DNA of 7,495 nucleotides from Ga0074130 sp035492055 (GCA_035492055.1 DATJJR010000019.1:1-7495), one strand, 5' to 3'. Shown: positions 1 to 6,295, numbered from the stretch's first letter. A program made the numbers and translations. Notes: generated by a model from the letters alone, not told the origin.

Positions 1-909
1 TCGCCGCCGCTGACGGCGCAAGCTTTGCGCGGCAAAGTCGTGCTGATCGATTTCTGGACGTATTCGTGCATCAACTGCCTGCGTACCTTGCCTTACGTCA
101 AGGCCTGGGCGGATAAATACAGCAAGCAAGGCTTGGTGGTAATCGGTGTACACGCCCCTGAATTTGCCTTCGAACGCAACGTCGACAACGTCAAGAAAGC
201 TATTCGTGAACTGGGCGTGACGTATCCCGTTGCAATCGACAATAACTACGCCATCTGGCGTGGATTCAATAATCAATATTGGCCGGCGCACTACTTCATC
301 GATGCGAAGGGCCGCATTCGCTACCACCACTTTGGCGAGGGCGGCGAAGCCGAGTCTGAGCATGTGATCCAGCAATTGCTGCGTGAAGCAGGCGCCAAGC
401 AGATCAACAACGATTTGAGCGACGTGCAGGGTAACGGCGCACAGCTTGCTTCGGATAGCGACATGGTTGACTCGCCTGAGACTTATGTCGGTTACGGCCG
501 CGCGGAAAACTTCGTTGGTGCGATGAAACACGATCAAAGCAGCAACTACGTCGCGCCATCGAACCTGGCCTTGAATCAATGGGCATTGAATGGTGCATGG
601 ACGGTTGACGAACAACGCGCCGTGCTCGATCAGACTGGTGGTCGCATCGTCTATCACTTCAAGGCGCGCGATCTTCACCTGGTATTGGGCCCGACGAAGG
701 ACGGCAAGCCGGTGCGTTTCCGCATCACGATTGATGGCCATGCACCGGGGGGCGATCACGGCATGGACGCCGCCGCCGATGGTACCGGCAAGGTGACCGA
801 GCAGCGCCTGTATCAATTGGTGCGTCAGCGTGGCGATATCACCGACCACACCTTCAGCATCGAGTTTCTTGATTCGGGTGTTGCGGCCTACGCTTTCACA
901 TTCGGTTGA
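1..909 (+). CDS. dipZ: DipZ-like thiol-disulfide reductase, C-terminal part (5' end outside window)
   Basis: The reading frame is open from base 1, so the gene starts upstream; 302 residues and the TGA stop are visible. Numbered from the window edge, residues 1-~125 form a TlpA/thioredoxin-like domain. It contains WTYSCINC, with the redox cysteines at residues 23 and 26, and the active-site-facing proline in WPAH (residue 95). After a polar linker, residues ~170-302 are rich in beta strand and resemble the carbohydrate-binding-like C-terminal domain of DipZ proteins. In full-length DipZ a CcdA-like membrane domain precedes this part and passes electrons from cytoplasmic thioredoxin to the periplasmic domain; that part cannot be seen here, so a plain TlpA-like protein is possible. 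The gene lies 51 bp upstream of an exported MsrA in the same direction and probably shares its transcript. The likely role is to supply periplasmic reducing power, including to MsrA. Family call sure; presence of the membrane domain inferred. Confidence 0.85.
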   Translation, partial: SPPLTAQALRGKVVLIDFWTYSCINCLRTLPYVKAWADKYSKQGLVVIGVHAPEFAFERNVDNVKKAIRELGVTYPVAIDNNYAIWRGFNNQYWPAHYFIDAKGRIRYHHFGEGGEAESEHVIQQLLREAGAKQINNDLSDVQGNGAQLASDSDMVDSPETYVGYGRAENFVGAMKHDQSSNYVAPSNLALNQWALNGAWTVDEQRAVLDQTGGRIVYHFKARDLHLVLGPTKDGKPVRFRITIDGHAPGGDHGMDAAADGTGKVTEQRLYQLVRQRGDITDHTFSIEFLDSGVAAYAFTFG

Positions 910-960
910 TCCGACTTAGCCCACGACTCAATACCAGATTCAATATCCAAGGAGTTCATC

Positions 961-1692
961 ATGTTCATTCTGAATCGTTTCATCACCTCATCGCGCGTGC
1001 GGACGATGCTGCATCTCGTCGTTGCATCCATCGCCGCGCTGCTGTTTCTGAAAATTCCCCTGTCCGGCGCAGCCGAAAGTGCAGTCGCGCTCCCGCCGCC
1101 CAAGCTTGATGCCCCTGTTTCCGAACTTCACACCGAGAAAGCCGTCTTTGCTGGTGGTTGTTTCTGGGGTATCCAGGGTGTGTTCCAGCATGTGAAGGGC
1201 GTCAAGAATGCCGTGTCCGGCTACGCCGGCGGCGCGGCTGATACGGCGCACTATGAAATCGTCAGCGGCGGCAATACCGGCCATGCCGAGTCGGTTGAGG
1301 TGACGTTCGACCCGACCCAGATCAGCTATGGCAAGCTGCTGCAGATTTTCTTCTCGGTCGCGCTTGATCCCACCCAAGTGAATCGTCAAGGCCCGGATAG
1401 CGGCACGCAATATCGTTCGGCACTGTTCCCGACGACAGCCGCACAGCAACGCGTGGCGCAGGCCTACATTGCCCAGCTCGACGCCGCGCATGTATTTGCA
1501 AGGCCGATTGCCACGCGCATCGAGAGCTACACTGGTTTCTATCCTGCCGAGGCGTATCACCAGAACTTCCTCGCCAATCATCCGAACCACGGCTACATCG
1601 TGATCAATGATCTGCCTAAGGTGCGTGACCTGTCACGTGTATTCCCCGCGCAGTATCGTGCCGATCCGGTTTTGGTGAATACGGGCTCCTGA
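961..1692 (+). CDS. msrA: Exported peptide-methionine (S)-S-oxide reductase MsrA, one-cysteine type
   Basis: MsrA reduces the S epimer of methionine sulfoxide in proteins. This 243-residue protein begins with a basic n-region and a hydrophobic stretch (about residues 16-32), then a small-residue region around SGAAES, consistent with Sec export or a membrane anchor; it should act in the periplasm. The MsrA domain starts near residue 60 with GCFWG, catalytic Cys67, followed by SGYAGG, TGHAESVEV, GTQYRS and FYPAEAYHQ, all family signatures. Cys67 is the only cysteine in the protein, so the resolving cysteines found in many MsrAs are absent and the sulfenic acid must be reduced by an external thiol. 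The DipZ-like protein encoded 51 bp upstream is the obvious partner. Start choice: AAGGAG (949-954) lies 6 nt before ATG 961; an internal Met at 1006 would remove most of the signal. The gene runs toward a strong hairpin and a convergent regulator. Confidence 0.93.
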   Translation: MFILNRFITSSRVRTMLHLVVASIAALLFLKIPLSGAAESAVALPPPKLDAPVSELHTEKAVFAGGCFWGIQGVFQHVKGVKNAVSGYAGGAADTAHYEIVSGGNTGHAESVEVTFDPTQISYGKLLQIFFSVALDPTQVNRQGPDSGTQYRSALFPTTAAQQRVAQAYIAQLDAAHVFARPIATRIESYTGFYPAEAYHQNFLANHPNHGYIVINDLPKVRDLSRVFPAQYRADPVLVNTGS

Positions 1693-1705
1693 TGTGAGTG
1701 TGTAA

Positions 1706-1758
1706 TGCAGGCCATCAACCGGACAATCGAGAATGCATTGCCCGGTTGATGGCCTGCA
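1706..1758. terminator. Long perfect hairpin between convergent genes
   Basis: Bases 1706-1722 pair perfectly with 1742-1758 (17 bp; left arm begins TGCAGGCCATCAACCGG). The 19-nt loop can add one A-C mismatch and four more pairs (1724-1727 with 1737-1740), leaving a 9-nt apex. It starts 14 bp after the msrA stop and ends 46 bp beyond the mocR stop, so transcripts from both strands would run into it. Neither side carries a U-tract, so it is not a canonical intrinsic terminator. It may act as a bidirectional terminator, a 3' mRNA-stabilising stem, or be a copy of a palindromic repeat. The structure is certain; the function is inferred. Confidence 0.6.
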
Positions 1759-1804
1759 GATCATCGACGTTCGGTATTGCCGATCCCGATTTCAGCGTTG
1801 TTGG

Positions 1805-3196
1805 CTATACCACGGCGGGCTTGCTCATCGGTCCATCGACCAGTGCCCTGCCGATGAGACGCAAAGCATGTTCAATTTCGTCGCGTGTTGCAATGCCGCC
1901 GATACATACCCGTACCGCCGCTGGTGCGGGGCCGGCAACACAGAAGGCATCACTGGCAACGACGCCGATGCCCGACGATTCCATATGCTTGGCGAATGCA
2001 TTCTGTTCCCACATCGGTGGTAGCTGTATCCACAAATGAAATGCTTCCGGCTTACTGACGTAACTGCCGTGCGGTAGCAGGCGTGTTGCCATCTTCTGGC
2101 GAAAGACGGACTCTTTGCGGATCGCGTTGAGTGCCAGATCGGCCGTGCCGTCACGCACCCAACGCGTCGCAAGCGCCGATGTCAGTGGCGAAGCCATTAC
2201 GGCGGTGGCGCGTAATGCAGCGGCAATGCGTGCCGCGCTATACGTATCCGGCGTTGCCAGATAGGCAATGCGCAAGCCGGCACCGACACATTTTGCCAAG
2301 CCCGCAACGTAGAACACGATATCGGGGCTGAGGCTGGCAAGCGGCGGTGGCCCATTTTTGGGCAGGAAACCGTAGGCGTCGTCCTCGATGATCGGTACGT
2401 TGTAGTTGCGCGCAACTTCGACCAAGGCGTGACGTCGCGCTTCTGAAATCGTGGCCGTGGTTGGGTTGAGCAGCGTTGGATTGCAGTACAGCGCTTTCGG
2501 CGCGTACTGCGCGCAAGCGCCGGCGAAGGCGACGGCATCGATGCCTTCCGCATCGGTCGGCAAGCCAATCAAACGAATGCCCAATTGGCCTGCCAATGCG
2601 CGCAGACCCGGATAGGTCACATCTTCGCAACAGATCACCGAGCCGCTCGGCGCAAGTACGCTGAGCAGTGCCAATAGGGCAACTTGGGCACCAGGCACGA
2701 CCAGCAACCTTTCCGGCGGTACTAGCAAGCCGCGTCGGCGTAGCCATAATGCACCGGCTTCCCGGTCATCGGTCGAGCCGCCGAAATTCTGATAGCGCAA
2801 CAGATCAGGCAGTTTTTCGCCGACGGCGACAAGACCGGCATGCATCAACTCCTTCAACTCCTGCGACATGGCCTCCGGCGGCATGTTCATCGACATGTCG
2901 ACATTCGGCCGTCCCTCGACCACGCGTGGAATACGCGGTCGGCGCTGGCCGCTAACAAATGTGCCGCGACCGACCGTCGAATCAACCAGACCGCGCTTGT
3001 GAGCTTCCGTATAAGCACGTGCCACCGTCGTGAAATCGAGATCGAGTGCCTCCGCCAGTGTGCGTTGTGGTGGCAGTCGTTGCCCAACGCTCAATTGTCC
3101 GGTGGCGATGTCCTCGGCAATGGCATTAGCGATTAACTGATAGATCGGTGCGCTGCCCTTTTTGAGTTTCGGAATCCAGAAGTACTTGGTTTTCAT
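1805..3196 (-). CDS. MocR-family transcriptional regulator (GntR HTH + PLP aminotransferase-like domain)
   Basis: This 463-residue protein has the length and two-part layout of MocR regulators. Residues ~17-82 are a GntR-type winged helix, with PIYQLIANAIAEDI, GQRLPPQRTLAEAL, TTVARAYTEA and the wing GRGTF. After a linker, residues ~130-455 form a fold-type I aminotransferase-like domain. Visible PLP-site residues are Asn244 in LLNPTT, Asp272/Asp273 and Tyr275 in EDDAYGF, and Lys302 in AKCVGAGLRI (the Schiff-base lysine); Arg429 in VRVCIG is a candidate ligand-carboxylate arginine. The PLP pocket therefore looks intact and probably senses an amino compound or PLP. The gene diverges from the nit operon across 452 bp, and MocR proteins commonly control a divergent neighbour and themselves, so regulation of the nit operon is a reasonable inference. 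The ATG start precedes the HTH correctly, but no good Shine-Dalgarno is seen. The effector and true targets are unknown. Confidence 0.92.
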   Translation of the reverse strand: MKTKYFWIPKLKKGSAPIYQLIANAIAEDIATGQLSVGQRLPPQRTLAEALDLDFTTVARAYTEAHKRGLVDSTVGRGTFVSGQRRPRIPRVVEGRPNVDMSMNMPPEAMSQELKELMHAGLVAVGEKLPDLLRYQNFGGSTDDREAGALWLRRRGLLVPPERLLVVPGAQVALLALLSVLAPSGSVICCEDVTYPGLRALAGQLGIRLIGLPTDAEGIDAVAFAGACAQYAPKALYCNPTLLNPTTATISEARRHALVEVARNYNVPIIEDDAYGFLPKNGPPPLASLSPDIVFYVAGLAKCVGAGLRIAYLATPDTYSAARIAAALRATAVMASPLTSALATRWVRDGTADLALNAIRKESVFRQKMATRLLPHGSYVSKPEAFHLWIQLPPMWEQNAFAKHMESSGIGVVASDAFCVAGPAPAAVRVCIGGIATRDEIEHALRLIGRALVDGPMSKPAVV

Positions 3197-3252
3197 CGTG
3201 GCGTGTATTGATGTCTCGTATATCGACGTTGATGAATGTATGCATTTTTCAT

Positions 3253-3265
3253 TCCATTCAATTGA
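3253..3265 (-). promoter_or_regulatory. Candidate MocR operator half, inverted copy on the mocR side
   Basis: TCCATTCAATTGA here is the exact reverse complement of the 13 bases at 3388-3400. It lies 57 bp upstream of the mocR start codon and overlaps the best, though weak, -35 candidate for mocR. That placement would suit autoregulation. Identity of the repeat is certain; binding by the neighbouring regulator is inferred. Confidence 0.45.
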
Positions 3266-3330
3266 TGTGTGGAATGCCGCGATAAACCGTGAAAACGTTC
3301 ATGAATAGGGGATTTTTCGCGCCAAACGGG

Positions 3331-3363
3331 TGCGGTTGTGCACCGTGTTGATGCGGTCTTGTG
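3331..3363 (+). promoter_or_regulatory. TGCGGT-TTGTG direct repeat overlapping an NtrC-like dyad
   Basis: TGCGGTTGTG (3331-3340) recurs as TGCGGTcTTGTG (3352-3363), with the TGCGGT units 21 bp apart, which is two helical turns. Within the same stretch, TGCACCgtgttGATGCG (3339-3355) matches the NtrC consensus TGCACC-N5-GGTGCA at 10 of 12 fixed positions. It could be a MocR direct-repeat site or an NtrC-type activator site upstream of the sigma54-like element. Only one of these readings is likely to be right, and either may be chance. Confidence 0.3.
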
Positions 3364-3386
3364 ACGATGTATTGCATGCATAAAAT
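3359..3386 (+). promoter_or_regulatory. Candidate sigma70 promoter of the nit operon
   Basis: TTGTGA (3359-3364, 4/6 to the -35 consensus) is followed after 16 bp by TAAAAT (3381-3386, 5/6 to the -10). Transcription would start near 3393, inside the ATTGAATGGA repeats at 3388-3413. A protein bound there would block initiation, so this would be a repressor arrangement. It would give a leader of about 256 nt before nitB, or place the small ORF at 3425 first in the transcript. Confidence 0.4.
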
Positions 3387-3387
3387 T

Positions 3388-3413
3388 TCAATTGAATGGA
3401 TTGATTGAATGGA
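3388..3413 (+). promoter_or_regulatory. Tandem ATTGAATGGA repeats, candidate MocR operator
   Basis: ATTGAATGGA occurs at 3391-3400 and again at 3404-3413, 13 bp apart, as exact direct repeats. The first copy is also part of the 10-bp palindrome TTCAATTGAA (3387-3396), and its reverse complement lies at 3253-3262. MocR regulators such as GabR are known to bind direct repeats near their own and divergent promoters. The location just downstream of TAAAAT fits control of nit transcription. The assignment to this regulator is inferred. Confidence 0.5.
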
Positions 3414-3424
3414 GGCAATGCGGA

Positions 3425-3601
3425 ATGCAGAAATTTTCTACTGCACTGTTGCCTACGTATTCAGCAGTTACGCACCTGCCGTTGTTGCTGATCGCGATTG
3501 CATGGATTTTGATGCAGTCAATTGCACTGAAAAAACTGCATGGATGGCATGTCGCCTGCATTCAATCCGCCTGTCACGACAACGGTGTGACCGGCTCCTA
3601 G
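3425..3601 (+). CDS. Possible small membrane protein or leader ORF, 58 residues
   Basis: ATG 3425 is preceded by GGAGG (3411-3415) with a 9-nt gap, a good ribosome binding site. The 58-residue product has one hydrophobic segment of about 16-19 residues (THLPLLLIAIAWILMQSIAL) followed by KK and a short tail with two cysteines, which is how a single-pass membrane peptide would look. It ends 47 bp before nitB. I recognise no family. Against it: the GGAGG overlaps the second ATTGAATGGA repeat, and the sigma54-like element at 3545-3560 lies inside the ORF, so if that promoter is the real one this ORF would not be on the nit transcript. A longer start at 3392 has no ribosome binding site. It could be a real small gene, a leader peptide or a chance ORF. 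Confidence 0.3.
   Translation: MQKFSTALLPTYSAVTHLPLLLIAIAWILMQSIALKKLHGWHVACIQSACHDNGVTGS
3545..3560 (+). promoter_or_regulatory. Sigma54-like -24/-12 promoter element upstream of nitB
   Basis: TGGCATGTCGCCTGCA matches the sigma54 consensus TGGCACG-N4-TTGCA at 10 of 12 fixed positions and keeps the essential GG and GC exactly 10 bp apart. Transcription would start near 3571, about 78 nt before the nitB ATG. Nit1C operons in Pseudomonas are served by NitA, a sigma54-dependent activator, which makes the match more credible; no such activator is visible in this window. Confidence 0.4.
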
Positions 3602-3648
3602 ATACGCGGGCCGCTCTACTTTTCACAATTTATTCAGGAGCGATCAAC

Positions 3649-4131
3649 ATGCCAGCAGTACAGAAAGCAGCACACGCCAAGGGCGACTTCTTTGTCGATT
3701 ACGAAGAAAAAGTCTTCGAAGACGTCAAGGCCCATCCCGGCGAGAAAGCGCTGGTGACTTTCCATACCGTTGCCTTCGAAGGCTCCATCGGTTTCGTCAA
3801 TCTGCTGCAGGCCACGCGTTTGCAACGCAAGGGATACGAAACATCCATCCTGCTGTACGGCCCTGGCGTCATGCTCGGCGTACAACGTGGTTTCCCGACG
3901 ATTGGCGATTCGGCTTTCCCGGGCCATCAAAATTTCAATGAGCAGATCGTCAAGTTTATGGCCGAAGGCGGCAAGGTGTATGCCTGCCGTTTCGCGCTGC
4001 AAGGTCTGTTCGGTCACGGCGAACCGTCGCTGATTCCTGGCATCCGTGCCATCAGCCCGCTCGACGTGCTTGACCTGAAGCTGCTGCACATCCGCGACAA
4101 CGCTGTGATCGTCGACACCTGGACCGTCTAA
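3649..4131 (+). CDS. nitB: MSMEG_0572/Sll0783-family protein, first gene of the Nit1C cluster
   Basis: This 160-residue soluble protein has no signal peptide or membrane segment. An alternating core (ALVTFHTVAFEGSIGFVNLL at residues 34-53, TSILLYGPGVMLGVQRGFP at 65-83, EGGKVYACRFALQGLFGHGE at 106-125) suggests a DsrE-like alpha/beta fold; Cys113 is its only cysteine. I recognise it as the family of Sll0783 and MSMEG_0572, the small protein that precedes the nitrilase in Nit1C clusters. In Synechocystis, sll0783 is strongly induced by nitrogen starvation and is needed for polyhydroxybutyrate accumulation; the biochemical role is unknown. Start choice: AGGAG (3636-3640) lies 8 nt before ATG 3649. 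The frame stays open upstream to 3409, but those codons have no suitable ribosome binding site and do not resemble the family. Only 27 bp separate it from nitC. The symbol follows the Pseudomonas nitA-H scheme. Confidence 0.88.
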   Translation: MPAVQKAAHAKGDFFVDYEEKVFEDVKAHPGEKALVTFHTVAFEGSIGFVNLLQATRLQRKGYETSILLYGPGVMLGVQRGFPTIGDSAFPGHQNFNEQIVKFMAEGGKVYACRFALQGLFGHGEPSLIPGIRAISPLDVLDLKLLHIRDNAVIVDTWTV

Positions 4132-4158
4132 GCATTTCGAGAGAGACAGGAGCCAAGC

Positions 4159-5196
4159 ATGACGACCAAACGAATCGTACGGGTTGCTGCGGTACAAATC
4201 GCCCCCGATCTTGAATCGCAGTTCGGCACGGTGGATCGCGTATGCAATGCGATCCGCGAAGCTGGGGAAAAGGGCGCGCAGTTGGTGGTGTTCCCCGAAA
4301 CCTTCGTTCCCTATTACCCGTATTTTTCCTTCGTGCAACCGGCCGTGCAGATGGGCGCTGCTCATCTCAAGCTATACGACTGGGCCGTCACTGTGCCTGG
4401 GCCGGTCACGCAGGCAGTGGGTGAGGCGGCGCGTCGCGCCGGTGCGGTCGTCGTACTTGGCATCAATGAACGCGATCACGGATCGCTCTACAACACGCAA
4501 CTGGTTTTCAACGAAGAAGGCCAGATCATTCTCAAGCGCCGCAAGATCACGCCGACGTATCACGAGCGCATGGTTTGGGGCCAGGGTGATGCCAGTGGCC
4601 TCAAGGTGGTGGAAACCAAGATCGGCCGCATCGGCGCGCTGGCGTGTTGGGAACACTACAACCCGCTCGCACGTTATGCCTTGATGACGCAGCATGAGGA
4701 AATTCACGTTGCGCAATTTCCGGGTTCTATGGTCGGCCAGATATTTGCCGATCAAATGGGGGTGACGATTCGTCATCACGCTCTTGAATCCGGTTGCTTC
4801 GTGGTCAACGCCACCGGCTGGTTGACCGATGCGCAGATCGTCTCGATTACGCCAGACCCCGCACTGCAACGCGCATTGCGCGGCGGCTGCCATACCGCGA
4901 TTGTGTCGCCCGAAGGCAATTATGTGTGCGAGCCACTCACCGAAGGCGAAGGCATGTTGATCGCCGATCTCGACATGGCGCTGATTACCAAGCGCAAACG
5001 CATGATGGATTCGGTCGGCCACTACGCGCGCCCCGAGCTGCTGTCGCTGAATATCGACGCACGCGCCAAGCCGACCTCACATGCCAGCGAAGTCGCCGAT
5101 GCTGCTGGCATTGCTGCACCGCTGAATCTTCAATCAGGAGAAACACACCATGGCCACGACATCAGCAGCGTTATCCCAGACGCAACTCATCTCTGA
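4159..5196 (+). CDS. nitC: Nit1C nitrilase (branch 1 nitrilase superfamily)
   Basis: This 345-residue cytoplasmic enzyme hydrolyses a nitrile to a carboxylic acid and ammonia. The catalytic triad is complete: Glu47 in VVFPETFVPYYP, Lys129 in LKRRKITPTYHERMVWGQGD and nucleophile Cys163 in LACWEHYNPLARYAL. The auxiliary Glu136 and late motifs such as HALESGCFVVNATGW and GGCHTAIVSPEG are also present. Length is normal for oligomer-forming branch-1 nitrilases. Characterised Nit1C relatives include the Synechocystis nitrilase Sll0784, active on aliphatic nitriles such as fumaronitrile, and Pseudomonas NitC, active on 2-hydroxynitriles (cyanohydrins) and tied to cyanide assimilation. Substrate here is inferred at most. 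AGGAG (4148-4152) lies 6 nt before the ATG. Its last 47 bases overlap nitD and contain the nitD ribosome binding site just upstream of the overlap, implying translational coupling. Confidence 0.95.
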   Translation: MTTKRIVRVAAVQIAPDLESQFGTVDRVCNAIREAGEKGAQLVVFPETFVPYYPYFSFVQPAVQMGAAHLKLYDWAVTVPGPVTQAVGEAARRAGAVVVLGINERDHGSLYNTQLVFNEEGQIILKRRKITPTYHERMVWGQGDASGLKVVETKIGRIGALACWEHYNPLARYALMTQHEEIHVAQFPGSMVGQIFADQMGVTIRHHALESGCFVVNATGWLTDAQIVSITPDPALQRALRGGCHTAIVSPEGNYVCEPLTEGEGMLIADLDMALITKRKRMMDSVGHYARPELLSLNIDARAKPTSHASEVADAAGIAAPLNLQSGETHHGHDISSVIPDATHL

Positions 5197-6295
5197 GCTG
5201 CAGAGCCACGGCCTGCGCCTAGAGGCCGCGACCAGTAGCGTTCAAAGCCGCCGCGGCGGCGCGGGGCCGTCTGACCATACCGCTGTGGTGGTGGGCAACC
5301 GGCCGGTGATGATTCCGATCCATACGAGCAGCGCATCCAGCTCACCGTATCTGGCCTCGGTGCCCGATGCCGAAGGTTTGAGCACGATCCGTCGCGACGG
5401 CATTCCGATTGCGCGCGTGTCGCTCGCCGGCAAGCCGCGCTTCTATCGTCTGCAGACGCTGGATGGCATTCCCTACAGCCATATCGCCACGTTGCACAGC
5501 ACCGATGTGTTGGCCACAACGGTATTGCAAACCTGTATTCGCTACCAGAGCCGCACCAAGACGTGCCAGTTCTGCAGCATTGGCCAGTCACTGGCCGCCG
5601 GTCGCACCATTGCACGCAAGACGCCACAGCAATTGGCTGAAGTCGCCCGTGCTGCTGTGTTGCTCGACAAGGTCAAGCACATGGTGATGACGACCGGCAC
5701 GCCACCGACGCCGGATCGTGGCGCACAGATCATGTGCGAGAGCGCCGAGGCCATCAAAGCCGCGGTTGATCTGCCCTTGCAGGCGCAGTTCGAACCGCCA
5801 GACGATTTCGCGTGGTTCAAGAGAGTACGCGATGCAGGTGTCGACACAATCGGCATGCACATCGAGGTTGTTACGCCGGCGCTGCGCCACAAGCTCATGC
5901 CCGGCAAGGCAACCATTCCGATGGATTACTACTACGACGCCTTCGAGGCCGCCGTTGAAATGTTTGGTCGTGGACAAGTCTCGACTTACATCCTCGCGGG
6001 TCTCGGCGATACGCGTGAGGCCTTGCTGGAAACCTGCGAAACGCTTGTCGACAAAGGCGTGTATCCCTTCGTCGTGCCTTTCATTCCCATCTCTGGCACG
6101 CCGCTTGAAGATCACCCGTCGCCTTCTGCGGCGTTCATGGATTCGGTATTGGCACCGCTCGGACAAATGCTCACCGATGCTGGCATGCGCTCGGCCGACA
6201 TGAAGGCCGGTTGTGGCAAATGCGGTGCTTGCTCGGCGCTGGCCAGCTACGAAGTTGCCGGAAAGTCGACCGTCAAGGAAGGAGCCTCGGTATGA
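5150..6295 (+). CDS. nitD: MSMEG_0568-family radical SAM enzyme of the Nit1C cluster
   Basis: This 381-residue protein belongs to the radical SAM enzymes that use a 4Fe-4S cluster and S-adenosylmethionine to make a 5'-deoxyadenosyl radical. The cluster cysteines appear to be Cys129, Cys139 and Cys142 in CIRYQSRTKTCQFCSIG, a CX9CX2C spacing like that of Elp3 and unlike the usual CX3CX2C. A glycine/proline-rich stretch TTGTPPTP (~183-190) takes the place of the SAM-binding GGE region, and TYILAGLGDTREAL (~281-294) resembles later barrel motifs. The C-terminus carries a second cysteine set, Cys355, Cys358 and Cys361 (CGKCGAC), a likely metal or auxiliary iron-sulfur ligand group. The substrate is unknown. 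The start at 5150 has AGGAG (5136-5140) 9 nt upstream, inside nitC, and the stop overlaps the nitE start in an ATGA. Family and operon assignment firm; cluster ligation inferred from spacing. Confidence 0.92.
   Translation: MATTSAALSQTQLISELQSHGLRLEAATSSVQSRRGGAGPSDHTAVVVGNRPVMIPIHTSSASSSPYLASVPDAEGLSTIRRDGIPIARVSLAGKPRFYRLQTLDGIPYSHIATLHSTDVLATTVLQTCIRYQSRTKTCQFCSIGQSLAAGRTIARKTPQQLAEVARAAVLLDKVKHMVMTTGTPPTPDRGAQIMCESAEAIKAAVDLPLQAQFEPPDDFAWFKRVRDAGVDTIGMHIEVVTPALRHKLMPGKATIPMDYYYDAFEAAVEMFGRGQVSTYILAGLGDTREALLETCETLVDKGVYPFVVPFIPISGTPLEDHPSPSAAFMDSVLAPLGQMLTDAGMRSADMKAGCGKCGACSALASYEVAGKSTVKEGASV

Larger units (their letters stand above)
3197..3648. other. Divergent control region between mocR and the nit operon
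   Basis: This 452-bp stretch lies between the start codons of the minus-strand regulator and nitB. It is visibly more AT-rich than its surroundings. It holds a cluster of GAATG-containing repeats, a sigma70-like promoter (3359-3386), a TGCGGT/TTGTG direct repeat overlapping an NtrC-like dyad (3331-3363), a sigma54-like element (3545-3560) and a possible 58-codon ORF (3425-3601). For mocR only weak promoter hexamers are visible: minus-strand TTGAAT (3256-3261) and TACATT (3235-3240), 15 bp apart, the first inside an inverted copy of the repeat. The elements imply alternative transcription starts for nit, and the sequence cannot decide between them. Confidence 0.75.

Noticed and set aside
988..1590. 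200-codon minus-strand ORF opposite msrA
   Set aside because: It is fully covered by msrA with its diagnostic motifs; the antisense product shows no domain.
1698..2039. Plus-strand ORF of 113 codons after msrA
   Set aside because: Most of it is antisense to the 3' end of mocR, it starts beside the hairpin, and it has no ribosome binding site or recognisable domain.
3298..3305. Palindrome TTCATGAA in the divergent region
   Set aside because: Eight bases only, not repeated and not placed against a promoter element; expected by chance in AT-rich DNA.
3409..3648. Upstream in-frame extension of nitB to ATG 3409 (240 residues in total)
   Set aside because: ATG 3649 has a well-spaced AGGAG and matches the family's length; the extension covers the promoter-like region and its ATGs lack a suitable ribosome binding site.
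3634..4365. 243-codon minus-strand ORF opposite nitB and the start of nitC
   Set aside because: It spans two well-supported genes and their intergenic gap and looks like no known protein; antisense shadow.
6211..6291. TTG start that would lengthen nitE by 27 residues
   Set aside because: It lies inside nitD's cysteine-rich C-terminus in another frame; ATG 6292 has AAGGAG 7 nt upstream and forms the usual ATGA overlap.
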